Shown here: in pieces, positions 9,219 through 17,712 of the stretch | How positions within the stretch are numbered: position 1 is the stretch's first letter | Layout of the letters: the number at the start of each line of letters is the position of its first letter | Assembly (NCBI RefSeq): GCF_900108315.1 | Contig: NZ_FNVB01000002.1 | Location: 1 to 64,000 of the forward strand | Direction: 5' to 3' | DNA length: 64,000 bases | DNA from: Saccharopolyspora kobensis | GTDB taxonomy: Bacteria; Actinomycetota; Actinomycetes; Mycobacteriales; Pseudonocardiaceae | The notes under the pieces: generated by a model | Database searches by the model: none | What the model was told of the DNA's origin: nothing | What the model saw: only the letters and a program-made list of their open reading frames with translations | Translations under genes and position numbers: made by a program

Positions 9219-10348
9219 CCGCTGTGGAGGAGGTCCGGCAGATCGAGGTGGACGAGGCACCCACCAGGTTCGCCCGCGGCTGGCACTGCCTCGGGCTCGC
9301 CGACGGCTTCAAGGACGGCAAGCCGCACACGGTGCACGCGTTCGGGCAGAAGCTCGTCGTCTGGGCCGATTCCCGTGGTGAGCTCAACGTGCTCGACGCC
9401 TACTGCAGGCACATGGGCGGCGACCTGTCGCAGGGCGAGGTCAAGGGCGACGAGATCGCCTGCCCGTTCCACGACTGGCGCTGGGGCGGCGACGGCCGGT
9501 GCAAGAACATCCCGTACGCGCGCCGGGTTCCGCTGCGCGCGCGGACCGCGGCGTGGCCGACGCTGGAGCAGGACGGCATGTTCTTCGTGTGGAACGACCC
9601 GGAGGGCAATCCGCCGCCGCCGGAGGTGACGATCCCGCGCATCGCCGGCGCCACCGACGACGGCTGGACCGACTGGCAGTGGTACTCCATCACCATCGAC
9701 AACGCGCACTGCCGCGAGATCGTGGACAACGTGGTGGACATGGCGCACTTCTTCTACGTGCACTACTCGTTCCCCACGTACTTCAAGAACATCTTCGAGG
9801 GCCACACCGCCACCCAGGTGCAGAACGGCGTCGGGCGGGAGGACGCGCGCCCGCAGGAGACCGGCAGCGGCGCGCCCAAGATGCTCGGCAACACCTCGGT
9901 GGCCGCCTACCACGGGCCGTCATTCATGATCGACGACCTGACGTACCACTACAGCGACGGCGACGTCGAATCGGTGCTGATCAACTGCCACTACCCGGTC
10001 ACCGCGAACTCCTTCGTGCTGCAGTACGGCATCATCGTCAAGCGCTCCGACCGGCTGCCGGACGCCGACGAGACGGCGCGCAGGATCGGCGAGTTCATCA
10101 AGATCGGCTTCGAGCAGGACGTGCAGATCTGGCGGAACAAGACCCGCATCGACAACCCGCTGCTGTGCGAGGAGGACGGCCCGGTCTACCAGCTGCGCCG
10201 CTGGTACGAGCAGTTCTACGTGGACGTGGCCGACGTGACGCCGGAGATGGTGGACCGCTTCGAGTACGAGATCGACACCACCCGGCCCAACGAGGCCTGG
10301 CGCCGCGAGGTCGAGGCGAACCTGGCCGCCGCGGACGGGAGCGCCTGA
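9215..10348 (+). CDS. kshA: 3-ketosteroid 9-alpha-monooxygenase, oxygenase component KshA
   Basis: 377 residues (M. tuberculosis KshA has 386). Rieske [2Fe-2S] ligands are visible as C64-R-H66 and C83-PF-H86 (CRHMGG, CPFHDW). The mononuclear iron site is DNVVDMAHFFYVHYSFP, with Asp175, His178 and His183. It hydroxylates C9 of androstenedione or androstadienedione, opening ring B, with KshB as electron donor. ATG 9215 follows GGAGAGG supplied by the dispersed repeat. The stop overlaps the next ATG (TGATG). First gene of a three-gene operon; an IclR-type box lies upstream. Confidence 0.94.
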   Translation: MTAVEEVRQIEVDEAPTRFARGWHCLGLADGFKDGKPHTVHAFGQKLVVWADSRGELNVLDAYCRHMGGDLSQGEVKGDEIACPFHDWRWGGDGRCKNIPYARRVPLRARTAAWPTLEQDGMFFVWNDPEGNPPPPEVTIPRIAGATDDGWTDWQWYSITIDNAHCREIVDNVVDMAHFFYVHYSFPTYFKNIFEGHTATQVQNGVGREDARPQETGSGAPKMLGNTSVAAYHGPSFMIDDLTYHYSDGDVESVLINCHYPVTANSFVLQYGIIVKRSDRLPDADETARRIGEFIKIGFEQDVQIWRNKTRIDNPLLCEEDGPVYQLRRWYEQFYVDVADVTPEMVDRFEYEIDTTRPNEAWRREVEANLAAADGSA

Positions 10349-10620
10349 TGGCGGTCCGCGCGGACGGCCGGTTGGCCGACTCCCCCATGCGGCCCGTGCG
10401 GTGCGACGCCTGCGGTGGTCAGGTCGAGGTTCGCAAGAGCAGCTGGGAGCAGACCAGCATCCAGTGGCACGCCGACTCGCTGCGCGCCTGCGCCGAGCGT
10501 CGCGCCGCGCGGCCCGGGTCCGGCCCGAACGGCGAGTTCTTCAACGGCTGCACCGCATTGCGCGATTCCGTGCGCGCAGCGGCGACCCGAGGCGAGATCC
10601 CGATCCAGGTGGAGGACTGA
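10348..10620 (+). CDS. small Cys-containing protein coupled to KshA
   Basis: 90 residues, ATG overlapping the kshA stop by one base. CDACGG near residue 19 gives a CxxC pair; further cysteines lie in LRACAER and NGCTAL, so a four-Cys metal or [Fe-S] site is possible. SSWEQTSIQWHADS reads as a conserved aromatic stretch. No family recognised with certainty. Position directly behind kshA suggests a role in assembling, stabilising or feeding electrons to the oxygenase, which is inference. Followed after one base by the SDR gene. Confidence 0.72.
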   Translation: MAVRADGRLADSPMRPVRCDACGGQVEVRKSSWEQTSIQWHADSLRACAERRAARPGSGPNGEFFNGCTALRDSVRAAATRGEIPIQVED

Positions 10621-10621
10621 C

Positions 10622-11407
10622 GTGCTGGACTCCTACGGCCCGTGGGCGGTGATCGCCGGTGGTTCCGAAGGCGTGGGCGCCGCGTTCGCCGACCAGCTCG
10701 CCGATGCCGGGATCAACCTGGTGTTGATCGCCCGCAAGCCCGGGCCGCTGGCCGACACGGCCGCACGGGTGCGGGACAAGGGCGTCGAGGTGCGCACCCT
10801 GGAGCTCGACCTGCTCGCCCCGGAGGCGCTGCGGACCATCCGGTCGGTCACCGACGACCTCGACGTGGGACTGCTGATCTTCAACGCGGGCGCCAACAGC
10901 TACGGGCACGAGTTCGTCACTGGCGATCTCGACCGGGTGCGCGAGGTGATCGACCTGAACATCACCGCGCAGCTCGCGCTCACCCACCACTTCGGCGCGC
11001 TGCTGAAGCAGCGGGGCCGCGGCGGGGTGCTGCTGGTCGGCTCGATGGCCGGTTATCTGGGGCAGGCGCGGATCAGCGTCTACTCGGCGGTGAAGGCGTT
11101 CTCGCGGGTCTTCGCCGAAGGCCTGTGGCTGGAGCTGCGGGAGCACGGCGTCGACGTGCTGGAGCTCGTCCTCGGCGTGACCCGGACTCCGGCGATGGAG
11201 CGCGCCGGGCTCAACTTCGACATCCCCGGGCTGAACGTCGCCGAGCCCGACGACGTGGCCCGGGAAGGCCTGGCGCACCTTGCGCGCGGGCCGGTGCTGG
11301 TGGCCGGCGGCAACGCCGACGCCGCGGCGAAGCGCAGCGGCCCCGACCGGGCCGCGCTCGCGCTCGGGGCGCACGAGGCGTCCAAGCGCCTGCTGCCGAA
11401 GGCCTGA
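10622..11407 (+). CDS. short-chain dehydrogenase/reductase in the kshA operon
   Basis: 261 residues from GTG 10622, one base after the previous stop. Cofactor loop IAGGSEGVGAAFADQLA, NAGAN near residue 88, catalytic GSMAG and YSAVKAFSR. The fold is a classical SDR of the steroid or fatty-acyl type; the C-terminus (residues 215-261) is short. Co-transcription with kshA suggests oxidation or reduction of a hydroxyl/keto group on a steroid intermediate; substrate not predictable. Followed at once by a strong hairpin shared with the convergent methyltransferase. Confidence 0.84.
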   Translation: MLDSYGPWAVIAGGSEGVGAAFADQLADAGINLVLIARKPGPLADTAARVRDKGVEVRTLELDLLAPEALRTIRSVTDDLDVGLLIFNAGANSYGHEFVTGDLDRVREVIDLNITAQLALTHHFGALLKQRGRGGVLLVGSMAGYLGQARISVYSAVKAFSRVFAEGLWLELREHGVDVLELVLGVTRTPAMERAGLNFDIPGLNVAEPDDVAREGLAHLARGPVLVAGGNADAAAKRSGPDRAALALGAHEASKRLLPKA

Positions 11408-11409
11408 AC

Positions 11410-11443
11410 GCCGGTGCGGGCTGCCGATTTCGCCCGCACCGGC
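11410..11443. terminator. bidirectional hairpin between convergent genes
   Basis: GCCGGTGCGGGC (11410-11421) and GCCCGCACCGGC (11432-11443), 12 perfect pairs with a 10-base loop. Ends the kshA operon; may also serve the methyltransferase. Confidence 0.75.
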
Positions 11444-11462
11444 ACTGCTCGTCCTTAGTGGA

Positions 11463-12107
11463 CTAGTCGCTCAGGCGCATCAACAGGTTTCCCCGGCGGA
11501 TGTCGCGCTCTCCTTCGACGGCCTCGCGCAGCACCCGGCCGACCTCGACGAACCCGGCTTCGCGACCCAGGCGCGCCAGCTCGTCGACCGGCCACTGGTA
11601 AGCCGTGGCCACCTTGTGGTCGAACGGCTCGACGGGGCCGTCCCCGGCTTCGAAGAACCCGAGCAGCAGGTGGCCGCCCGGTGCCAGCACCCGGCTGAAC
11701 TCGGCGAAGAAGCCGGGTACCTCCTCCGGCAGCGCGTGGATGATCGAGAACCAGGACACGATGCCGCGCAGCTCGTCGTCGGCCAGGTCCAGGGAGTCCA
11801 TCGAGCCGACCTCGAACCGCAGGTCGGGGTAGGTCTCGCGAGCGATGTCGATCAGCGCCGAGGACAGGTCGATGCCGAAGACGTCCAGGCCCAGGTCGCG
11901 CAGGTGCGCGGTCACCGGGCCCGGCCCGCAGCCGAGCTCGGCGACGGTGCCGGGCGAGCCGGCCCGCACGTGCTCGGCGAACGCGGCGAGCACGGCTCGG
12001 TCCAGGGGCAGCCTTTCGAGGTCGTCACGGGGCAGCTCGGCGTAAAGGGCGGCGACGGCGCTGTAGGCGTCCGCTGCCGCCCGGGAAGTCGAAGAAGGGT
12101 CGGTCAC
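11463..12107 (-). CDS. class I SAM-dependent methyltransferase
   Basis: 214 residues, GTG start at 12107. SAM motif I VAELGCGPGPVTAHL (near residue 55), acidic motif II GIDLSSALIDIA, then SWFSIIHALPEE and APGGHLLLGFFEAG, which is the UbiE/Methyltransf_11-25 pattern. Stands alone between two hairpins, so it probably has its own promoter. No link to steroid degradation is visible apart from position; target unknown. Confidence 0.84.
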   Translation of the reverse strand: MTDPSSTSRAAADAYSAVAALYAELPRDDLERLPLDRAVLAAFAEHVRAGSPGTVAELGCGPGPVTAHLRDLGLDVFGIDLSSALIDIARETYPDLRFEVGSMDSLDLADDELRGIVSWFSIIHALPEEVPGFFAEFSRVLAPGGHLLLGFFEAGDGPVEPFDHKVATAYQWPVDELARLGREAGFVEVGRVLREAVEGERDIRRGNLLMRLSD

Positions 12108-12143
12108 GACCGAGGACCGTAGCGGTCAGGTCCGACGATGAGA

Positions 12144-12174
12144 GCGCCGGAGGCCCGTTCCAGGCCTCCGGCGC
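12144..12174. terminator. hairpin downstream of hsaC
   Basis: GCGCCGGAGGCC (12144-12155) / GGCCTCCGGCGC (12163-12174), 12 pairs, seven-base loop. Sits between the hsaC stop and the methyltransferase start, both on the minus strand. Confidence 0.72.
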
Positions 12175-12187
12175 GCGAGTTGCCGGG

Positions 12188-13105
12188 TCAGCGCTCCGCG
12201 GTGAACGCCGCGAGCGGTTCGGAACCGGACCAGTCGTGGCCCCAGTAGCTGTCCGCGGTGATCTCCTCCGCCGTGTAGTACGTCTCGTCGACGAGCAGGC
12301 CGTCGCAGCCGTACTCGACGTCCCAGCCGCCGGGAGCGCGGACGTAGAAGGAGATCGCCTTGTCGTTGGTGTGCCTGCCCAGCGTCGAGGACAGCGAGAA
12401 GCCGCGGCGGTTGACCTCGTCGAGGGCGCGGCCCACGGTGTCGATCTCCTCGACCTCGATCATCAGGTGCACCAGGCCCGGCGGTTCGCCGTGCGGCGCG
12501 GGGCAGACCGCGAGGCTGTGGTGGCGCTGGTTGACGCCCATGAACCGCACCCGGCGCGGCGGGCCGTCCGCGGCGCCGCCCAGCCGGATGGCACCGCGCG
12601 GCAGGAAACCGAGCACCTCGGTGTAGAACTCGACGGTCTCCTGCGGGCAGGTGCTGGGCAGCACCACGTGGCCCATCCCCTGGTCACCGGTGACGAACCG
12701 GTGGGCGTGCTTGGTGAGCAGCGGGCTGTGGTCGAGCACGGGGCCGAAGAACACCTCCACCGGCGTGCCGGTCGGGTCGGCGAAGGAGATCGCGGCCTCT
12801 ACCCGGCGCTCATCGCACTCGGCCTGCGACAACGTCTCGACCGCGATCCCGGCGGCTTCCACCGCGCCGCGCACGGCGGCCAGCCCGAACTGGTCGCGCA
12901 CCTCCCAGCCGACGGCGACCACCCGGTCGGCGTCGCCGGGCAGCACCACCAGCCGCGCCGCCCGCTCGTCCATGCGCAGGTAGAGGCCGTCGGGATGCGG
13001 GCCCGTGGTCTCCTGCAGCCCCAGCGCCTCCACCGTGAGCTCGCGCCAGCGGTCGACGTCCTGGGTCTGCACGGTCAGGTATCCGAGACCGCGGATCTGG
13101 GGCAT
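12188..13105 (-). CDS. hsaC: 3,4-dihydroxy-9,10-seconandrostatriene-dione 4,5-dioxygenase HsaC
   Basis: 305 residues, two vicinal-oxygen-chelate modules. Iron ligands of type I extradiol dioxygenases are seen as His146 (GMGHVVLP), His213 (LVHLMIEV) and Glu264 (WDVEYGCDG). RHTNDKAISFYVRAPGGWDV is the conserved C-terminal active-site stretch. It cleaves the catechol ring A made by HsaA/HsaB, and HsaD acts next. Start ATG 13105. It is the last gene of the hsaG-hsaF-hsaA-hsaC series, but a 61-bp palindrome lies between hsaA and hsaC, so separate control or partial termination is possible. Confidence 0.93.
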   Translation of the reverse strand: MPQIRGLGYLTVQTQDVDRWRELTVEALGLQETTGPHPDGLYLRMDERAARLVVLPGDADRVVAVGWEVRDQFGLAAVRGAVEAAGIAVETLSQAECDERRVEAAISFADPTGTPVEVFFGPVLDHSPLLTKHAHRFVTGDQGMGHVVLPSTCPQETVEFYTEVLGFLPRGAIRLGGAADGPPRRVRFMGVNQRHHSLAVCPAPHGEPPGLVHLMIEVEEIDTVGRALDEVNRRGFSLSSTLGRHTNDKAISFYVRAPGGWDVEYGCDGLLVDETYYTAEEITADSYWGHDWSGSEPLAAFTAER

Positions 13106-13146
13106 CGCGTTCGTCCAATCTCTGTGCGGCGGGTACAGCTGTGCAG

Positions 13147-13207
13147 GTCAGACGCCGTGAGTGGTTCGGGGTGCTATAGCGCCCCAAAACGCTCACGGTC
13201 TCTGACC
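13147..13207. repeat. 61-bp palindrome between hsaA and hsaC (CGTGAGTG family)
   Basis: Nested arms: GGTCAGA/TCTGACC outermost, then CCGTGAG/CTCACGG, CGGGG/CCCC and a GCTATAGC core, with a few wobble mismatches. Could be a terminator, an RNA-processing hairpin or a REP-type repeat; similar palindromes with CGTGAGTG arms lie at 30401-30446 and 54225-54270. Confidence 0.75.
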
Positions 13208-13219
13208 AGGCAAGGAAGG

Positions 13220-14404
13220 TCAGATCATCGAGCGCAGCGGGCCGTTGGGCGGTTCGACGCCCAGTTCGGTCAGGGCGGAGACGTGGAAGACCGCGCCCGG
13301 GACGTGGATCGCGTGCACCATGCCCATGTGGCCATCGCGCCAGAAGCGCTGGATCGGGTTGTCCATCCGCAGGCCGTTGCCGCCGGAGCGGGCCACGATC
13401 TCGTCCATCGCCCGCACCGCCCGCCAGGCCGCCGAGACCTGGGTGCGGCGGCTGACCGCGCGCTCGGCGAAGGAGATCTCGGCGCCCGCCGCCACCTCGT
13501 CGTAGATGCGGGAGACGTTGTCCAGCAGCGCGACGCGGGAGGCGTGGATCTCGGCCGCCGCCTCGCTGATCGCGTAGAGCACGTACGGGTCGTCCTTGAC
13601 CTTGGTACCGGTGATCTGCACGCGTTTGCGCTGGTAAGCCAGGTGGTGCGCGAGCGCGCCCTCGCAGATGCCGATCACCGCCGCGGTGATGCCCAGCGGG
13701 AATGCCGTGGTGAACGGGACGTGGTAGGTCGGGTTCGTCAGCCCGGCTTCCTCGGGTGCTGAGCCGTCGAGCATCTTGCTGAACGGGATCACCCGGTGCG
13801 CCGGGACGAAGGCGTCCTCGACGAGGATGTCCTTGCTGCCGGTTCCGCGCAAGCCCACCACGTCCCAGGAGTCCTCGACGATCCGGTAGTCCGACCGCGG
13901 CAGGATCACGTGGTAGGACACCGGCGGCTTGGCCACCTCGCCCGACTCGTCGCCCAGGAAGGCGCCGAGGAAGATCCAGTCGCAGTGGTCGGTGCCGGAG
14001 GAGAACTGCCAGTGCCCGGTGAAGCGGTAGCCGCCGTCGACCGGCGTGAGCACGCCCATCGGCGCGTACGGCGAGGCGATCCAGGTGTCGTTGTCGCGGC
14101 CCCAGATCTCCTCCTGCACCCGCTCGTCGGCCATCGCCATCTCCCACGGGTGCACGCCCACGATCCCGGCGACCCAGCCGGTCGAGCCGTCGCGGCCGGC
14201 CACCTTCATCACCGCTTCGGCGAATTCGGCCGGGTGCGCTTCGGCGCCGCCGTAGCGGGCGGGCTGCAGCATCTTGATGACGCCGGTCTCGCGCAGCACC
14301 TTGGCGGCCTGGTCGTCGAGCCTGCCGAGGCGCTCGTTGGACTCGGCAGCGGCGGTGATCTCCTCGGCGCGCTCCTCGACGGCCGTCAGGACGGGGTGCG
14401 GCAT
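13220..14404 (-). CDS. hsaA: 3-HSA hydroxylase, oxygenase component HsaA
   Basis: 394 residues, same length as mycobacterial HsaA. Acyl-CoA-dehydrogenase-like fold: VIKMLQPARYGG, DGSTGWVAGIVGVHPW, QFSSGTDHCDWIFLG, GLRGTGSKDILVEDAFVP and GLRMDNPIQRFWRDGHMG. It adds a hydroxyl at C4 of 3-HSA using reduced flavin from HsaB, giving the catechol for HsaC. Start ATG 14404 shares one base with the hsaF stop (TGATG). Its neighbours hsaF/hsaG and hsaC make it the orthologue rather than the paralogue at 7646. Confidence 0.93.
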   Translation of the reverse strand: MPHPVLTAVEERAEEITAAAESNERLGRLDDQAAKVLRETGVIKMLQPARYGGAEAHPAEFAEAVMKVAGRDGSTGWVAGIVGVHPWEMAMADERVQEEIWGRDNDTWIASPYAPMGVLTPVDGGYRFTGHWQFSSGTDHCDWIFLGAFLGDESGEVAKPPVSYHVILPRSDYRIVEDSWDVVGLRGTGSKDILVEDAFVPAHRVIPFSKMLDGSAPEEAGLTNPTYHVPFTTAFPLGITAAVIGICEGALAHHLAYQRKRVQITGTKVKDDPYVLYAISEAAAEIHASRVALLDNVSRIYDEVAAGAEISFAERAVSRRTQVSAAWRAVRAMDEIVARSGGNGLRMDNPIQRFWRDGHMGMVHAIHVPGAVFHVSALTELGVEPPNGPLRSMI

Positions 14405-15438
14405 CAGCTGGCCCTCGATTCGGTGTCGGCACCGCGACCGGCGAGGTCCACGGCGAGTTCGATCAGCTGGTCCTCCTGGCCGCCGATCAGGTTGCGCCTG
14501 CCCGCTTCGACGAGGATCTCGGCGCCGGAGACGCCGTACTTCGCCGCGGCCCGGTCGGCGTGCTTGAGGAAGCTGGAGTAGACGCCGGCGTATCCCATGG
14601 TCAGCGAGAGGCGGTCGAGCAGGCACTCGCCGTCCATCACCGGCCGGACCACGTCCTCGGCGGCGTCGATGATCTTCATGGTGTCCACGCCGGTGGCGAT
14701 GCCGAGCTTCTCGGCGACGGCGACGAACGCCTCCACCGGCGTGTTCCCGGCACCGGCGCCGAAGCGCCTGGTGGAGCCGTCGATCTGGGTGGCTCCGGCG
14801 CGCACCGCGAGCACCGAGTTCGCCACGCCCAGGCCCAGGTTCTCGTGGCCGTGGAAGCCGACCTGCGCGTCGTCGCCGAGTTCGGTCACCAGCGCGGCGA
14901 TCCGGTCGCTGGTGTCCTCCAGCACCAGCGCGCCCGCGGAGTCCACGACGTAGACGCACTGGCAGCCCGCGTCGGCCATGATCCGGGCCTGCCCGGCGAG
15001 CGCCTCCGGCGGCCGGCTGTGGGCCATCATCAGGAAGCCCACCGTCTCCAGGCCCAGCTCCCGGGCCAGCCCGAAGTGCTGGACGGAGACGTCGGCCTCG
15101 GTGCAGTGCGTGGCGATCCGGCAGATCGCGGCTCCGCCGTCCGCCGCCGCCCGGATGTCGTCCTTGACGCCGACGCCGGGCAGCATGAGGAAGGCGATCT
15201 TCGCCCGTTGCGCGGCCTCCACCGCGGTCTTGATGAGCTCCTGCTCGGGAGTGCGGCTGAAGCCGTAGTTGAACGACGAGCCGCCGAGGCCGTCGCCGTG
15301 GGTGACCTCGATGACCGGGACTCCGGCGCCGTCGAGAGCCGCCACGACGTCGCGGACCTGCTCGGTGGTGAACTGGTGCTGCTTGGCGTGCGATCCGTCG
15401 CGGAGCGAGGAATCGGTGATCCTGATCCGGTGCGTCAT
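14404..15438 (-). CDS. hsaF: 4-hydroxy-2-oxohexanoate/oxovalerate aldolase HsaF
   Basis: 344 residues. DmpG-type metal aldolase: [17 protein letters not shown] with the metal-binding Asp, [21 protein letters not shown] with the two ligand histidines, and a C-terminal communication domain [15 protein letters not shown]. It splits 4-hydroxy-2-oxohexanoate into pyruvate and propanal, channelled to HsaG. ATG 15438 overlaps the hsaG stop by four bases. The hydratase HsaE that would supply the substrate is not in this window. Confidence 0.93.
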   Translation of the reverse strand: MTHRIRITDSSLRDGSHAKQHQFTTEQVRDVVAALDGAGVPVIEVTHGDGLGGSSFNYGFSRTPEQELIKTAVEAAQRAKIAFLMLPGVGVKDDIRAAADGGAAICRIATHCTEADVSVQHFGLARELGLETVGFLMMAHSRPPEALAGQARIMADAGCQCVYVVDSAGALVLEDTSDRIAALVTELGDDAQVGFHGHENLGLGVANSVLAVRAGATQIDGSTRRFGAGAGNTPVEAFVAVAEKLGIATGVDTMKIIDAAEDVVRPVMDGECLLDRLSLTMGYAGVYSSFLKHADRAAAKYGVSGAEILVEAGRRNLIGGQEDQLIELAVDLAGRGADTESRAS

Positions 15439-16343
15439 CGCCGTCCCTCCTGCGCGAGGATCCGCTGGGCGAAGCCTTCGCCGACGCGGGTCGCCGCGGC
15501 GGTCATGATGTCGAGGTTCCCGGAGTACGGCGGCAGGAAGTCGCCGGCGCCCTCGACTTCGAGGAACACCGCGACCCGCGCCATGCCGCCGTTCACAGTG
15601 GACGGATCGTCGAACTGCGGATCGGCGCGCAGCCGGTAGCCGGGCACGTAGCTCGCGACGTCGGCGACGACCTGGTGGACGGATTCGGCGATCGCGTCGC
15701 GGTCGGCGTCGGCCGGGATCGCGCAGAACACGGTGTCGCGCATCAGCATCGGCGGTTCGGCCGGGTTCAGGATGATGATCGCCTTGCCCCGGTCGGCGCC
15801 GCCGATGTCCTCGATGCCGCGGGCCGTGGTGATGGTGAACTCGTCGATGTTCGCCCGCGTGCCGGGGCCTGCCGACGGCGAGGCCACGCTGGCGACGATC
15901 TCGGCGTAGGCGACCTCGACCACCCGCGAGACCGCTCGCACGATCGGGATGGTGGCCTGCCCGCCGCAGGTGATCAGGTTGACGTTCGGTGCGTCGAGGT
16001 GCGCGCCGAGGTTCACCGCGGGCACCACCGCGGGCCCCAGCGCCGCCGGGGTCAGGTCGATCGCCTGGATGCCCCGCTCGGCGTACCTGGGCGCGTTCTC
16101 CCGGTGCACGTGGGCCGAGGTCGCCTCGAAGACCAGGTCCGGCTGCTCGTCCTGCGCGAACAGCCAGTCGACGCCCTCGGCCGAGCTGATCAGGCCGTTC
16201 TGCCGGGCGCGCTGCAGGCCGGGGCTGGCGGGATCGACGCCGATCATCCAGCGCGGCTCGATGGTCTCGGAGCGCAGCAGCTTGCACATCAGGTCGGTGC
16301 CGATGTTGCCGGAACCCACGACGGCTGCGGTCGCCTTGGTCAC
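15435..16343 (-). CDS. hsaG: propanal/acetaldehyde dehydrogenase (acylating) HsaG
   Basis: 302 residues, DmpF family. NAD loop [12 protein letters not shown] at residues 8-19, catalytic Cys126 in [12 protein letters not shown], and FEATSAHVH. Converts propanal to propionyl-CoA while bound to HsaF. GTG start at 16343 with GAAAGGACG upstream. First gene of the hsaGFA(C) operon; a perfect-arm IclR-type box lies about 190 bases upstream. Confidence 0.92.
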   Translation of the reverse strand: MTKATAAVVGSGNIGTDLMCKLLRSETIEPRWMIGVDPASPGLQRARQNGLISSAEGVDWLFAQDEQPDLVFEATSAHVHRENAPRYAERGIQAIDLTPAALGPAVVPAVNLGAHLDAPNVNLITCGGQATIPIVRAVSRVVEVAYAEIVASVASPSAGPGTRANIDEFTITTARGIEDIGGADRGKAIIILNPAEPPMLMRDTVFCAIPADADRDAIAESVHQVVADVASYVPGYRLRADPQFDDPSTVNGGMARVAVFLEVEGAGDFLPPYSGNLDIMTAAATRVGEGFAQRILAQEGRR

Positions 16344-16535
16344 TGTTCGTCCTTTCCGGTTCCCGGCTCACGCGAAGCGGGCCGTGACCGGCCAGAGGCC
16401 GGTGAAGTCGGCGCGGAACTCCGCGTCCGGTACGACGTCGACTGCTCTGGTGCGCGAACCCGGCCGGGCCTGTCGGGTCGTCCCGCCGAGCACGCTCGAA
16501 CGGTGCCAGCTGCGGTGGCGCGAGTGCGGTGTCCT

Positions 16536-16550
16536 TCCCGCTCACCGGGA
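16536..16550. promoter_or_regulatory. IclR-type palindromic box, site 4 (perfect arms)
   Basis: TCCCG-CTCAC-CGGGA. Upstream of hsaG, in the 280-bp gap that otherwise holds only the kshB terminator. Confidence 0.68.
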
Positions 16551-16571
16551 CTTCCCTTCCCCGGCAAGCGA

Positions 16572-16606
16572 AAACCCGCGGCACGAGCGTGCTGCGCCGC
16601 GGGTTT
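16572..16606 (-). terminator. rho-independent-like terminator of kshB
   Basis: AAACCCGCGGC / GCCGCGGGTTT arms (16572-16582, 16596-16606), 17 bases after the kshB stop. On the minus strand the hairpin is followed by TTTTCG. Confidence 0.8.
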
Positions 16607-16622
16607 CGGCCGTTCACCGGGA

Positions 16623-17609
16623 TCAGGGATCGTAGGTCACCTTCAGCCGGTCGGTGAGCGGAAGCGCCTGGCAGCCGAGGATGAGGCCATCGGCGCGGTC
16701 GTGCTCGTCGAGCACTTCGTTGTGCTCCAGCTCGACCTCGCCGTCGAGCAGCACGCAAGCGCAGGCGCTGCACGCTCCTTCGCGGCAGGAGTACGGCGCG
16801 TCCAGCCCGGCCGCGAGCAGCGCGTCGAGCAGTTTGCTGTCCCGCGGCCACGTCACGGTGCGCGTCTGCCCGTCGAGCGTCACCTCGACCTCGCTCACCG
16901 GCCCGGTCGCGGCCGGAGCTTCGGGCTCCGCGAACGGATCACCGGTCAGCGATGTGAAGCGCTCCACGTGCACCCGGGATGCCCCGAGCGCCTTCAAGGA
17001 CTCCACTGCCAACTCCATGAAAGCCGCTGGCCCGCAGACGAATGCCTCGCGATCGGCGTAGGGCCGCAGCAGCGCGCGCAGCGCGGCGGAGGTCGGTGTT
17101 CCCTGCACGGATTCCAGCCAGTGCACGACGGTGAGCCGGTCGTCGTCGCGCGCGAGCGCCGCCAGCTGATCGCGGAAGATCACCGAGTGCTCGTCGCGGT
17201 TGGCGTAGAGCAGGGCGATCCGGCCGTGGCCGGCGCGCAGCGCCGACTTGACGATCGAGAGCACCGGCGTGATCCCGCTGCCCGCCGCGACCAGCAGCAG
17301 ATCGGTGTCCAGCGACGCGGGCGTGAAGGTGCCCGCCGGGCTCAGCACGTCGAGCACGTCGCCCGCGACGACGTTGTCGCAGAGCCAGTTCGAGCCGTAA
17401 CCGTCCTTGGTGCGCTTGACGGTCACCTTCAGCTCGTCGTCGCAGACCGGCGAGCTGCACAGCGAGTAGCAGCGCGCGGCCCCGCCCGGGATCCGGATGG
17501 TCAGGAACTGACCGGGGCGGTAGTCGAAGTCCACGCCGGGCCGCTCCAGGACCAGGGTGTGCGCGTCCGCGGTCTCCCGGACCACCTCGACCACGCGCAG
17601 CTGCCACAT
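16623..17609 (-). CDS. kshB: 3-ketosteroid 9-alpha-monooxygenase reductase KshB
   Basis: 328 residues. FAD domain with [12 protein letters not shown] and [12 protein letters not shown] domain [17 protein letters not shown] and [11 protein letters not shown]-terminal plant-type ferredoxin [18 protein letters not shown] with the fourth cysteine in LILGCQALP. Passes electrons from NADH through FAD and [2Fe-2S] to KshA. ATG 17609 follows GGGAGG at short distance; a GTG 12 bases upstream is possible. Encoded 6.3 kb from kshA, next to hsaD, with its own terminator. Confidence 0.92.
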   Translation of the reverse strand: MWQLRVVEVVRETADAHTLVLERPGVDFDYRPGQFLTIRIPGGAARCYSLCSSPVCDDELKVTVKRTKDGYGSNWLCDNVVAGDVLDVLSPAGTFTPASLDTDLLLVAAGSGITPVLSIVKSALRAGHGRIALLYANRDEHSVIFRDQLAALARDDDRLTVVHWLESVQGTPTSAALRALLRPYADREAFVCGPAAFMELAVESLKALGASRVHVERFTSLTGDPFAEPEAPAATGPVSEVEVTLDGQTRTVTWPRDSKLLDALLAAGLDAPYSCREGACSACACVLLDGEVELEHNEVLDEHDRADGLILGCQALPLTDRLKVTYDP

Positions 17610-17625
17610 GGTGCCTCCCACCGGT

Positions 17626-17712
17626 TCAGAGCTCGCCGGCGGCGTGCACGGCCGCGGTGTGGCCGAACCCGGTGGCGGCGCCGTGACCCGCGTACTCGTC
17701 GCCCCGGGTCAC
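17626..17712 (-). CDS. possible 28-residue peptide between hsaD and kshB
   Basis: GTG 17712 overlaps the hsaD stop as GTGA, and the frame ends 16 bases before kshB. Product MTRGDEYAGHGAATGFGHTA plus VHAAGEL, rich in Gly, Ala and His, no family recognised. Its only support is perfect stop/start coupling and position; it may merely carry ribosomes to kshB or be a gene remnant. Confidence 0.3.
   Translation of the reverse strand: MTRGDEYAGHGAATGFGHTAAVHAAGEL

Noticed and set aside
16344-16622. Possible hsaE remnant between hsaG and kshB
   Set aside because: Only a terminator hairpin and an IclR-type box are present; no hydratase-like stretch in any frame.
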